This document shows positions 8,325 through 16,379 of a stretch of DNA of 64,000 bases, in pieces (position 1 is the first letter of the stretch; the number at the start of each line of letters is the position of its first letter). The position numbers and the translations under genes were made by a program. This stretch comes from Desulfocapsa sp. GTDB taxonomy: Bacteria > Desulfobacterota > Desulfobulbia > Desulfobulbales > Desulfocapsaceae. The stretch spans positions 310,001-374,000 of the forward strand of contig JAESPV010000027.1 in the NCBI GenBank assembly GCA_016765495.1. The letters run 5' to 3'. The notes under the pieces are model-generated. The model was not told the DNA's origin and did not search any database. It was given only the letters and a program-made list of their open reading frames with translations.

Positions 8325-8349
8325 AAAACACACAAGCAGCCAGAGGGTT

Positions 8350-8440
8350 GTTCGAGAATAGACATTTTGTTCAAAATCGAAGAATTGTCCAAAAATAAGC
8401 ATAGTCATACATTTGATATTGCGAACATTATTTTTGGACA
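8350..8440 (+). repeat. MITE-like dispersed repeat, copy A (right end lost)
   Basis: 91 bases match positions 48964-49054 without gaps, 78 identical (86%). The inner arms GTCCAAAAATAA and TTATTTTTGGAC are a perfect inverted repeat, so the element folds on itself. The right terminal inverted repeat seen in copy B is absent here; the sequence changes into a terminator of unrelated sequence. Confidence 0.85.
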
Positions 8441-8454
8441 GGCTTCTAATAACG

Positions 8455-8490
8455 AAGGCCTGGTAAGACATTTACCCGGCCTTTTTTTTT
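8455..8490 (+). terminator. Intrinsic terminator downstream of the SH3 gene
   Basis: AAGGCCTGG and CCCGGCCTT form a 9-bp stem with one mismatch, followed by a run of nine Ts. The rest of the gap up to 8688 (about 200 bases) shows no gene; it holds only AT-rich sequence that probably includes the promoter of the next gene. Confidence 0.75.
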
Positions 8491-8688
8491 GTTTCCTTAG
8501 ACATTGCAGTCTTAAGGTCGACAGGTCGAGCGAACTACCTTCCGGATTTATTGCGAAACAGAAAAAAACCATAGTGGGTTTACGCATTTTTCTGTAGGAG
8601 AGCTTGCATAAACAAGGTAGAGTGCCTACTTCGCAGGTAAGAATTACAAAAAACACTTTAATATAGAAACTATTTCACTTAAGAAACA

Positions 8689-10374
8689 ATGATCTCCATA
8701 GCAACATTAGGTCCCCAGGGTTCGGATGGGTACAGAGCTGCACTCCAGTATTCACAGGATGCCAAGCTCTCTCTTTATAACCGTATCCCGGATGTAATCA
8801 ATGCCTTTTTACAAGAAGATGTGGATATTGCTTTTGTCCCGATTTACAACACTCGTGAGGGCGAAATCAAAGAATATTTTCATCTCCAGGAACTGTTGGT
8901 GAATGGATATTGGGTCGATAACCTGGTTCTTCCCATACACCTGTCTTTTGGTTGTCTGAAACAGAGTGCCCCCCCCGTACCTCCTGAGAAAATAATTGGC
9001 CGGAGTTCAGTTTTTAAACAGTGCGATGATTACCTTAATGAGCATTATCCCAATGCTACTCTTATGTCAGTCCCTGATATTGGCGCAGCCATGGACGACA
9101 TAAAAGAAAACAGCCGCTATGAATATGCCATTGTCGATTCTGAAGAACTGCTTCTAGAGCATGGTTTTGAAATTAGAGACCGTGAAATTGCAGAACACAA
9201 CCGTACACGTTTTGCAATTCTTGGTGGAAATTTGAATAGTGCCACTGGCTATGACGCCTCTGCGGTTATCACCAGACCCCTTAAAGATCGTGTTGGGATG
9301 TTAGTTGATATTCTGGGTGAATTTACCAAGCGAGGAATCAATATTCTTGATCTCCGCTCAGAAAATGATATCAAATCACAAAAACTTCAGATTTATCTCG
9401 AGATAGAAGGTCATATTGGTAACAAATTACTCCAGGAAGCCTTGAAAAGTATTGAAACAGATGTGATCCAGGAAGAAAACAGTCTTCGCCTGCTTGGTTC
9501 TTTCCCACGTGTTGATATGCGTGTAAAAAAAATACGTTCTTTTGGTTTTATTGGCACCGGAGATATGAGTACATGGTTTGCTGAACGTCTTGAGAATGAA
9601 GGGTATACAACTCTCCTGACCGGTAGATCAACACATATAGGGCCTGAAGAAATGATAGCACAGGTTGATGTGGTTATTATCTGCGTTCCAATTTCGGTAA
9701 CCGTTGATACCATCAATCAGTACGGACCGTTACTTAAAGATGGTCAGGCCATGATTCTACTAGCCGGGGAATCCGAACAAACTCTTAAGGCTGCAACAGA
9801 AGCTACCTCCAATGGCGTTGAACTGATGCTCGTTCACAATCTCTGGGGACCACAAGCACAGAGTATGAAGGACAAAAATGCCTCTGTCGTAAGGACACCA
9901 CGCAGCGGCTCCTTTTGTTCTGAGTTTGAAGCTTTCCTATACAAACACGGTGCTGATATCTCTCACGACAGCCCAACAAAACACGATTTACTTATGGGGG
10001 TTGGACAAAAACTGCCAACTACCATCTCAACTGCTCTTGCCATGACTTTAAAACAACATTCCATTGCATGTGCAGATATTGGTACTCACTCTACACTGAC
10101 ATCCTTGTATGGCATCCTGGCCATGGCCAGAATTCACAACCAGAACCCGAGAACCTATGCAGAAATCATGTCTACAGGTGGAGACGGCCGGAAAATTGTT
10201 CGTAGTTTCGCAGAAAATTTACTACAAATTGTAAGCATGGCTGAAGAGCAAAACATCTCTGGACTCTGTGAACTGATTGAAAACAGCAAGTCACATCTCA
10301 GCCCCGAATTTCTCGCTGAACATATGAAGCGATCACGAGCTGTGGATTCAATACTGACAAAATCAGGAAACTAA
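8689..10374 (+). CDS. Fused prephenate dehydratase - ACT - prephenate dehydrogenase
   Basis: 561 residues joining the two branch enzymes of phenylalanine and tyrosine synthesis. Residues 1-180 are a prephenate dehydratase (LGPQG at 7-11, VPIYNTREG at 50-58, the TRF motif at 173-175). Residues about 198-270 are an ACT regulatory domain (GMLVDILGEFTKRGINIL). Residues about 284-555 are a TyrA-type dehydrogenase with the nucleotide-binding FGFIGTGDMSTWFAERL at 285-301. No chorismate mutase domain is present. The ACT domain lacks the ESRP motif that binds Phe in typical PheA, so feedback control may differ. Ribosome site is weak. A small membrane protein gene starts 5 bases after the stop. Confidence 0.88.
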   Translation: MISIATLGPQGSDGYRAALQYSQDAKLSLYNRIPDVINAFLQEDVDIAFVPIYNTREGEIKEYFHLQELLVNGYWVDNLVLPIHLSFGCLKQSAPPVPPEKIIGRSSVFKQCDDYLNEHYPNATLMSVPDIGAAMDDIKENSRYEYAIVDSEELLLEHGFEIRDREIAEHNRTRFAILGGNLNSATGYDASAVITRPLKDRVGMLVDILGEFTKRGINILDLRSENDIKSQKLQIYLEIEGHIGNKLLQEALKSIETDVIQEENSLRLLGSFPRVDMRVKKIRSFGFIGTGDMSTWFAERLENEGYTTLLTGRSTHIGPEEMIAQVDVVIICVPISVTVDTINQYGPLLKDGQAMILLAGESEQTLKAATEATSNGVELMLVHNLWGPQAQSMKDKNASVVRTPRSGSFCSEFEAFLYKHGADISHDSPTKHDLLMGVGQKLPTTISTALAMTLKQHSIACADIGTHSTLTSLYGILAMARIHNQNPRTYAEIMSTGGDGRKIVRSFAENLLQIVSMAEEQNISGLCELIENSKSHLSPEFLAEHMKRSRAVDSILTKSGN

Positions 10375-10379
10375 GTTTC

Positions 10380-10520
10380 ATGGAACAAAATAATACTCAG
10401 GAACATCTTTCCCGCAAAGACCAGAAAAAGAAAGCAAAAGGCAATACCATGTTAATTGTTATTATATCTTGCTGGTTGCTTTTTTACTTGTTTATGGGTT
10501 CACAAAGCGGGATTGGATGA
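10380..10520 (+). CDS. Small single-pass membrane protein (46 residues)
   Basis: ATG at 10380 lies 5 bases after the stop of the dehydratase-dehydrogenase gene, so it is probably translated by coupling. The product has a charged N-terminus (RKDQKKKAK, residues 12-20) and one hydrophobic helix (residues 24-40: MLIVIISCWLLFYLFMG). No family recognised. It is short and could be fortuitous, but the charge and helix pattern is that of a real membrane peptide. Confidence 0.5.
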   Translation: MEQNNTQEHLSRKDQKKKAKGNTMLIVIISCWLLFYLFMGSQSGIG

Positions 10521-10636
10521 AGACCTGGCCTCCTTCGGTCAGAGGGGAGTCAATGTGCAATGCCTGCCAGCTTTCAAGATAGCACTAAATCTGCTGTACA
10601 ATAATTTATCAGACTTTTACATATAGGAGTTTTATC

Positions 10637-11287
10637 ATGTACATTCAAAATCTTAGCGTCCTGGACGAAACCCATATCTGTCCAGACTGTGACATAAAAA
10701 TGTCCTGCTGTGAAGTCCCTCCCGTTCATGTTGGTGATGGCCTTGGCTGGGGCTCTGAAGTTATGTTTATCTGTTTAAATGATGAATGTCCGACATTTAA
10801 AGGGGGATGGAAAAAAATAGATGTGAATTATGGGCACAAAGGTTCGTTTAGAAATATGCAGCTTCCCGGTTCCAAGGAATTAAATGCCTTGATGGTTGCT
10901 TCCAAAATGGCATTTACCGGTTCAATCGTTGATCCGGAATCAATGCGTGAACAAAATGAACGTTACCAGAAGGAAAAAGAAGCTGTTGCTGCCCTTGATA
11001 CTTGTTTAGAGAAGAACGATATCACTCCCGTTATGACACTTATCCTTGACGAATCCGCAAACCCCAAGGATCGATCCCGCGCCATCGATTTACTTAAAAG
11101 CTTCAATGACCTTTCCTGTATTGATCCAATTAGGAATCATACATTTAGAAATACTGAATTTGAACAAAAATGCAATATGGTTATCTTTGTACTCTTAAAA
11201 GAGAATTACCAGAAAGAATGTCCATTCTGTGCCGAGTTAATAAAGGCTCAGGCGAAAAAATGTTTGCACTGCAAAGCTGAGGTTTAA
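10637..11287 (+). CDS. Hypothetical protein with zinc ribbons at both ends
   Basis: 216 residues. The N-terminus has CPDCDIKMSCC then CLNDECP (about residues 16-52), and the C-terminus has CPFCAELIKAQAKKCLHCK, a classic single zinc ribbon. The middle part is helical and may form a short HEAT-like or coiled segment (residues 105-190). A GGAG ribosome site sits 8 bases before the ATG. Zinc ribbons of this type mediate protein or nucleic-acid contacts; no specific function can be given. Single gene between the aromatic amino acid gene and tRNA-His. Confidence 0.7.
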   Translation: MYIQNLSVLDETHICPDCDIKMSCCEVPPVHVGDGLGWGSEVMFICLNDECPTFKGGWKKIDVNYGHKGSFRNMQLPGSKELNALMVASKMAFTGSIVDPESMREQNERYQKEKEAVAALDTCLEKNDITPVMTLILDESANPKDRSRAIDLLKSFNDLSCIDPIRNHTFRNTEFEQKCNMVIFVLLKENYQKECPFCAELIKAQAKKCLHCKAEV

Positions 11288-11373
11288 AAAGATTAAATGA
11301 TCAAAACTGACAGGTTTTTCAAAAGCTAACCTTTCAGACGGAGAGTTTTTTTACGACGCCAGCAAAATTATCC

Positions 11374-11402
11374 TTGCCAAACACAGAGGCAAAGGGTATA
11401 AA
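11374..11402 (+). promoter_or_regulatory. Sigma-70 promoter of tRNA-His
   Basis: TTGCCA at 11374-11379 and TATAAA at 11397-11402 are separated by 17 bases. Transcription would start about 14 bases before the tRNA. Confidence 0.75.
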
Positions 11403-11422
11403 AAACAGCGGAATTTTAGGCG

Positions 11423-11499
11423 GTGGGTGTAGCTCAGCTGGTGGTAGCACCTGGTTGTGACCCAGGAGGTCGTGGGTTCAAGTCCCATCACTCACCCCA
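11423..11499 (+). tRNA. tRNA-His (anticodon GTG)
   Basis: Full cloverleaf: acceptor GTGGGTG/CACTCAC (one G-T pair), anticodon stem CCTGG/CCAGG with loop TTGTGAC giving anticodon GTG, T arm GTGGG-TTCAAGT-CCCAT, and an encoded CCA. The histidine identity signs are present: G at position -1 (base 11422) opposite discriminator C73. Confidence 0.97.
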
Positions 11500-11509
11500 T
11501 TGATGAAAA

Positions 11510-11547
11510 AGAGTCCCAAGCGTATATGCTTGGGACTCTTTTTTTTT
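11510..11547 (+). terminator. Intrinsic terminator of tRNA-His
   Basis: A perfect 12-bp stem AGAGTCCCAAGC/GCTTGGGACTCT with a 6-base loop is followed by nine Ts. Confidence 0.93.
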
Positions 11548-11563
11548 ATACCAAAATCATATT

Positions 11564-12184
11564 ATGAAAACCCTCTATTTATTTTTTCTGATATCAGTTG
11601 CAACAATATTCCTCAGTAGCTGTTCAGCAAGCAAACTTCTTTCAAGCTGGAAAGACGAATCCCTTGAACAGGGCTCAATATCTCCAGTCCTTGTAATCGG
11701 TGTTGTAAAACATGACGAAACAAAACGAAGAATCTATGAGGATACTTTTGTCGACAGTTTTAAGTCAGCCGGGACAAATGCCATGGCCAGTTATACGTTA
11801 AGTAAAGCCCCCATCGAGCCTCATAAAACAGCATTACGTGAAATAATAAAAAAAGCAGAAGCTAAAACAATTCTCATTACCCATATGGTCAGCAGTCAAG
11901 AAAAAGATTTTTTTCAGCCCTCCTCTCGCATTATCGGTACAAACAGTTATTCAAATCAGAGTTTATTCAGCTATTACCCCTTTATATATAATTCTGTCTC
12001 TTCATCTGGAAGTTATATCAGCACGACCAAAGTATTGCTTGAAACCAGCCTCTACGATGTTAAAACTGAAAAACTTATATGGACAGCGCGTACGGAATCA
12101 ATTGATCCTGTAATGACACGAAAATATTACCAGCAGTTAATCGATCTGTTTTTACAAGACCTTGCCGATCAGAAAATACTCTGA
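11564..12184 (+). CDS. Lipoprotein of unknown function (DUF4136-like)
   Basis: 206 residues. Signal peptide with lipobox FLSSC at residues 16-20, so it should be lipid-anchored at Cys20. The mature part has VLVIGVVKHDETKRRIYEDTFVDSF and later VLLETSLYDVKTEKLIWTARTES, a pattern known from DUF4136-type envelope lipoproteins. No catalytic motif is visible. The gene begins 17 bases after the tRNA terminator, with no clear ribosome site, so its own promoter is not obvious. Confidence 0.7.
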   Translation: MKTLYLFFLISVATIFLSSCSASKLLSSWKDESLEQGSISPVLVIGVVKHDETKRRIYEDTFVDSFKSAGTNAMASYTLSKAPIEPHKTALREIIKKAEAKTILITHMVSSQEKDFFQPSSRIIGTNSYSNQSLFSYYPFIYNSVSSSGSYISTTKVLLETSLYDVKTEKLIWTARTESIDPVMTRKYYQQLIDLFLQDLADQKIL

Positions 12185-12218
12185 GTTGTACCTCCCCCGA
12201 TGGTTTCAACATGACATT

Positions 12219-13136
12219 TCAGCCCTCCTCGTTTCGTTTCTGTTTTCTTGAAAAAACGGCTGCCTCCATCCCGGCAACACACCCCTCTCCGACAGCCTTT
12301 GCCATCTGATATGGATGCCCGGTAATGTCCCCTGCTGCATAAACTCCGGCCACATTAGTTTCTGCCTTTTTATTGGTGTCGATATGACTCATGGTATCCA
12401 TATCAAGCTGAACACCGATTTCGAGGGCGAGTTCCATGGCGCCTTTTGCTCCAAGTTCGATGAAAACTCCATCAAGGTTTATTGTCTTACCATTTTCAAG
12501 AATCAAAGTCTTAACATCTCCATCTCCAGCAATCTCACTGACCCAGGTACCAGAAACATTTTCAACAGTAGACTCATTAAGTTTTTCGATTAATTCCCTG
12601 GAGGCAAGCAGTTCCTGATTCACAAGATACACCTTGGATGCATATCCTGTGAGGGTAAGAGCGCCATCAATTGCCGCACTCGCATTACCAACAACTGCAA
12701 CAATTGCATTTCGATAAAAGTTGGCATCACAATCAACGCAGTACGATACACCTCTGCCAAAAAATTCTTTTTCACCGGGAACTTTTAACTTTTTCCTGGA
12801 CGTACCATTTGCAAAAATTAGAGTTCTTGTGGAAACTGTAACACCACTCTCGAGTTCAACCGAGAAACCATCTCCTTCCTGATGAACCTTTAAAACATCA
12901 TCTTCCATGACTTCTGTACCAAAACGTTTTGCCTGATCCATTCCGGCAATAAGCATTTCCTCCCCGGTTTTCACTCCTTCTACACAGGCATAATTCTCAA
13001 CATGTGCAGAAAACAGGGCACTGCGTTCAATTCTACCAAGAAGCAAGACATTACACTTTTTTCGTACTGAATGGATGGCTGCCTGAATACCGGCAGGCCC
13101 TGCCCCTATAATAACCACATCTTTTTGCTCACTCAT
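12219..13136 (-). CDS. Thioredoxin reductase-like flavoprotein
   Basis: 305 residues. The FAD-binding GAGPAG lies at residues 11-16, the redox-active CVDC at 133-136 and the second FAD motif GVYAAGDITG near residue 265. The overall plan is that of low-Mr thioredoxin reductase. The NADPH-binding half is unusual: the GGGDSA motif is replaced by GNASAA (150-155) and the HRR arginine motif that grips the 2'-phosphate of NADPH is replaced by NQELLASRE. It may use NADH or another electron donor, or serve a different disulfide partner. Divergent from the lipid operon, convergent with the lipoprotein gene. Confidence 0.85.
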   Translation of the reverse strand: MSEQKDVVIIGAGPAGIQAAIHSVRKKCNVLLLGRIERSALFSAHVENYACVEGVKTGEEMLIAGMDQAKRFGTEVMEDDVLKVHQEGDGFSVELESGVTVSTRTLIFANGTSRKKLKVPGEKEFFGRGVSYCVDCDANFYRNAIVAVVGNASAAIDGALTLTGYASKVYLVNQELLASRELIEKLNESTVENVSGTWVSEIAGDGDVKTLILENGKTINLDGVFIELGAKGAMELALEIGVQLDMDTMSHIDTNKKAETNVAGVYAAGDITGHPYQMAKAVGEGCVAGMEAAVFSRKQKRNEEG

Positions 13137-13317
13137 TATTGATTAACTCCGTTTATGTCCATAGAAATATAAATAAAAGGAGAACAGCCTTATATAAAAG
13201 GTGCATTCCTCTTGAAATTTTTGTCAATTTATCATAAAAGTAACAGCCATTGCTAAATGTATATAACATATGATCCCGCATTATAATCAGCCACTCTACA
13301 TCAGTCAATCTGCCATC

Positions 13318-14556
13318 ATGGATACACAATCCCCTAGAATCGTTATAACAGGTGTTGGTCTTGCCGCACCAAACGCTGACAACCTGAAAACCTACCGTGA
13401 AAAATTACTGACAGGTGTCAGTGAAATCACCGAGCTTGATCTCCGATATTTCGGCAAAGCACCAGCTGGAATCTGTGACTTTAATGAAACAAAATATAGA
13501 AAGAAAAAAGAGAACAAACGAGGTACCCGTGCTGGATGTTTAGGCGTCTATTGTGCTAATGAAGCGCTTGCAGATGCGGATCTCTCAATTGATCATTATA
13601 AACGGTCTCGTATCGGTGTTTATGTTGGTCTTACAGAGCATGGTACCGTGGAAACGGAAAACGAGGTCTACAATATCAGCCAATTTGATTATAACGTAGA
13701 TTACTGGACCCATCACCATAATCCAAGAACTGTTCTGAACAACCCTGCCGGTGAAATCACCATGAATCTTGGTATAACTGGCCCTCATTATGTCATTGGA
13801 GCTGCTTGTGCTGCTGGTAACGCTTCGCTCATCCAGGGAGTACAGATGATGCGTCTTGGTGAAGTGGATATGGCACTTGCCGGAGGCGTGTCGGAATCTA
13901 CGGGTTCTTTTGGCATATTTGCAAGTTTTCAGGCACAGGGAGCTTTAGGTTCAGCAGCTGACCCCAGAGAAGCCTGTAGACCATTTGACACATCTCGAAA
14001 TGGTATTGTCGTATCCGAGGGAGCATGTATTTACGTGCTTGAACGACTAGAGAGCGCACTTGAGCGCGGAGCCAAAATATACGCTGAGATTGCTGGTTAT
14101 GCAATGAACTCCGATGCTAAAGATTATGTTCTTCCTTTCCACGAGAGACAGGCTGAGTGTATGGAGCTTGCCTTGGAAAGAGCTGGTCTTGCACCCGAAG
14201 ACATTGATATTCTGAACACTCATGCCACAGGAACCAAACAGGGTGACATTGAGGAATGTAAAGCTATTCGTCAAATTTTTGGTGAAGGAAGAAACACGTA
14301 CATTAATAATACCAAGTCTATTATTGGTCACGCAATGGGTGCCGCCGGCGTTCTTGAACTTGCTGGAAATCTCCCGGCATTTACAGATAAACTCGTCCAT
14401 CCTTCCATTAACTGCAATGATCTCGATCCAGAATGCAAGTTGAACAACATGGTTTTTGACAAACCCGTCGAGCTTGAAAAAGTAGATACAATTTTAAATA
14501 ACTCCTTTGGAATGGTGGGTATCAACTCTGTAATCATTGTGAAAAAGTACAAATAA
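13318..14556 (+). CDS. Beta-ketoacyl-ACP synthase II-like ketosynthase of the lipid operon
   Basis: 412 residues from ATG 13318 (an in-frame ATG at 13270 would add 16 residues with no family character; neither has a good ribosome site). The thiolase-fold triad is complete: C164 in GAACAAG, H302 in NTHATGT and H338 in SIIGHAMGAAG, so it should condense malonyl-ACP with an acyl primer. It is closer to KASII/FabF than to the KASIII/OleA type. It heads an operon with an ACP, two CrtI-like flavoproteins, a ketoreductase and a dehydratase, so it is probably a dedicated chain-elongating enzyme and not the housekeeping FabF. Confidence 0.88.
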   Translation: MDTQSPRIVITGVGLAAPNADNLKTYREKLLTGVSEITELDLRYFGKAPAGICDFNETKYRKKKENKRGTRAGCLGVYCANEALADADLSIDHYKRSRIGVYVGLTEHGTVETENEVYNISQFDYNVDYWTHHHNPRTVLNNPAGEITMNLGITGPHYVIGAACAAGNASLIQGVQMMRLGEVDMALAGGVSESTGSFGIFASFQAQGALGSAADPREACRPFDTSRNGIVVSEGACIYVLERLESALERGAKIYAEIAGYAMNSDAKDYVLPFHERQAECMELALERAGLAPEDIDILNTHATGTKQGDIEECKAIRQIFGEGRNTYINNTKSIIGHAMGAAGVLELAGNLPAFTDKLVHPSINCNDLDPECKLNNMVFDKPVELEKVDTILNNSFGMVGINSVIIVKKYK

Positions 14557-14572
14557 TCAAATGGTTGCGATT

Positions 14573-14632
14573 GTTGCGCAACTTTATAAAAAAACATATA
14601 AAAAACACTCGCGGTGTGTTATATTGCGCAAT
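14573..14632 (+). promoter_or_regulatory. Two TTGCGCAA palindromes, candidate operator pair
   Basis: GTTGCGCAAC at 14573-14582 and ATTGCGCAAT at 14623-14632 are perfect 10-bp palindromes with a shared 8-bp core, their centres exactly 50 bases apart. They lie in the 149-base gap between the ketosynthase and ACP genes. The spacing is near five helical turns. Binding of a dimeric regulator is inferred only from symmetry. Confidence 0.4.
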
Positions 14633-14705
14633 TTGTTTACGCAGTAATGACGTTTATTTATTTGTTTGAAACTATACAAAAAAGGCCGCGGCCGGAGACA
14701 TATAC

Positions 14706-14957
14706 ATGACACGTGATGCAATTAAGGAGCTCATCCTTGAAATAATTGAAGATATTGATGAGGATGCAGATTTCGATACTCTTCAGGCCGATAAACCTTT
14801 ACGCGATCAACTCGACCTTGATTCCATGGACTTTCTTGATATCGTAATGGAATTACGCAAACGCCATAAATTACAGATTCCTGAAGAAGATTACCCCGAG
14901 CTTGCAACTCTTGATTCCTGTGTAAACTACCTGGAACCCCTACTTGCCGACGCTTAA
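14706..14957 (+). CDS. Acyl carrier protein of the lipid operon
   Basis: 83 residues, acidic, with Ser40 in DLDSMDFLDIVMEL as the phosphopantetheine attachment site. It keeps the four-helix ACP pattern but has the variant DLDSMDF in place of DSLDTVE of FabF-associated housekeeping ACP, a mark of specialised ACPs. The ribosome site GGAGA precedes the ATG, just after a GC-rich palindrome GGCCGCGGCC. It ends 2 bases before the next start codon, so it is tightly coupled to the flavoprotein gene. Confidence 0.92.
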   Translation: MTRDAIKELILEIIEDIDEDADFDTLQADKPLRDQLDLDSMDFLDIVMELRKRHKLQIPEEDYPELATLDSCVNYLEPLLADA

Positions 14958-14959
14958 AA

Positions 14960-16345
14960 GTGTACGTTCCTTTGTTGATCATCGGCGGCGGTCTATCAGG
15001 ACTTGCCGCCGCTCTTCGTTTTGCCCGTTTCATCCCTGATGTCCTGCTTCTTGAACAACATTCCAGAATAGGTGGCCTAAACTCTTATTATTACAGGAAT
15101 AACAGGCTGTTTGAAACAGGGCTTCATGCCATCACCAACTATGCACCAGCAGCAGTTAAAAACGCACCTTTAAATCGACTCCTTAGACAGTTGAAAATCA
15201 AACGAAAAGAGCTTGATCTTCATCAACAGAATCAAAGTGAAATTCGATTTCTCAATCAGCAGTCACTGCTTTTTTCCAATGATTTTTCACTTTTTGCAGC
15301 TGAGATTGCAAACAAATTTCCTGCCAGTTACCCTGGTTTTCAGAAATTACTGCAGTTAATTGACCAGTATGACCCCTTCACCCCCCTCCCCTTTGTCTCT
15401 GCAAAGAAAGTACTACAGGAACACCTTCAGGATACACTTTTAACAGACATGCTTCTCTGCCCGTTGATGTATTACGGTTCATCCATTGAACGGGATATGG
15501 ATCTTGGCCAATTTGTTATTATGTTCCGGGCTATCTTCCTTGAAGGAATGTTCAGACCCGGTGGAACCATTAAGGATCTACTTGATTTACTGCTTAAACA
15601 CTACACTGACCACGGCGGAAAAATTAAAACCAAAGCAACTGTCAAGCGGATCCTTCATACTGGCAAAAAAATCCATGGGGTGCTTCTCAGCGATGGTCAA
15701 GAGATACGCTGTGATTATATACTCTCGACCATTGGTTCAGAGGAGACCTTTACACTCCTTGATGAGCCTTCTGGTCTTGAAACTCTTCCCAGGATGGGTT
15801 TTGTAGAAACAATTTTTGAACTTGAAAAAAGTGCCGAACTCAAACAGGGTCATGAGCGTACAATAATATTTTACAATACCGCCGAGCACTTTTTATACCA
15901 GCAGCCCGACCCTTTAGTTGATTTTAACTCAGGCGTCATCTGCCTTCCTCAGAATTTTCAAGATCTACCAGAATCATCTTTCCAAGAGGTTCGCACTACA
16001 CATCTGGCAAATTACAGTGAGTGGAAAAGTCTTCAGCAGGACAAAAGTTCTTACAATTCTGCTAAGGACAGAGTCGCACTCACATCGCTTGCCGTTGCAG
16101 AAAAAATCCTTGGTAATTTCGCTCAAAACATAGTATATCGTGATACTTTCACTCCACTGACTATTGAGCGTTTTACAGCCAAAAAGAATGGTGCTATATA
16201 CGGGAATCCCGTTAAAATCAAGGATGGCGACATTGGATATGATAATCTCTATTTAGCTGGTACAGACCAGGGTTTTCTTGGCATCATTGGTTCCATGCTA
16301 AGTGGTGTGTCTATCGTAAATCAGCATATCCTGCCTCGCTTGTAA
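14960..16345 (+). CDS. CrtI/phytoene-desaturase-like FAD oxidoreductase, first copy
   Basis: 461 residues from a GTG start, 2 bases after the ACP stop. The N-terminal FAD motif is LLIIGGGLSGLAAALRFA with the acidic ribose-binding residue in VLLLEQHSRIGGLNSYY. The C-terminus has NLYLAGTDQGFLGIIGSMLSG, the second FAD contact of the carotenoid desaturase/isomerase family. These enzymes introduce, reduce or isomerise C=C bonds in long chains. Since it sits directly behind an ACP, an ACP-bound acyl chain is the likely substrate (inference). The start codon falls inside the recurring GTGTACGTTCCT motif. Confidence 0.83.
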   Translation: MYVPLLIIGGGLSGLAAALRFARFIPDVLLLEQHSRIGGLNSYYYRNNRLFETGLHAITNYAPAAVKNAPLNRLLRQLKIKRKELDLHQQNQSEIRFLNQQSLLFSNDFSLFAAEIANKFPASYPGFQKLLQLIDQYDPFTPLPFVSAKKVLQEHLQDTLLTDMLLCPLMYYGSSIERDMDLGQFVIMFRAIFLEGMFRPGGTIKDLLDLLLKHYTDHGGKIKTKATVKRILHTGKKIHGVLLSDGQEIRCDYILSTIGSEETFTLLDEPSGLETLPRMGFVETIFELEKSAELKQGHERTIIFYNTAEHFLYQQPDPLVDFNSGVICLPQNFQDLPESSFQEVRTTHLANYSEWKSLQQDKSSYNSAKDRVALTSLAVAEKILGNFAQNIVYRDTFTPLTIERFTAKKNGAIYGNPVKIKDGDIGYDNLYLAGTDQGFLGIIGSMLSGVSIVNQHILPRL

Positions 16346-16379
16346 ATTTCACTCAATACAACACTTTAAAAGTTTTATT

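Noticed and set aside
14047-14400. Minus-strand frame opposite the ketosynthase
   Set aside because: It mirrors a conserved KAS coding region, has no ribosome site and no recognisable domain.
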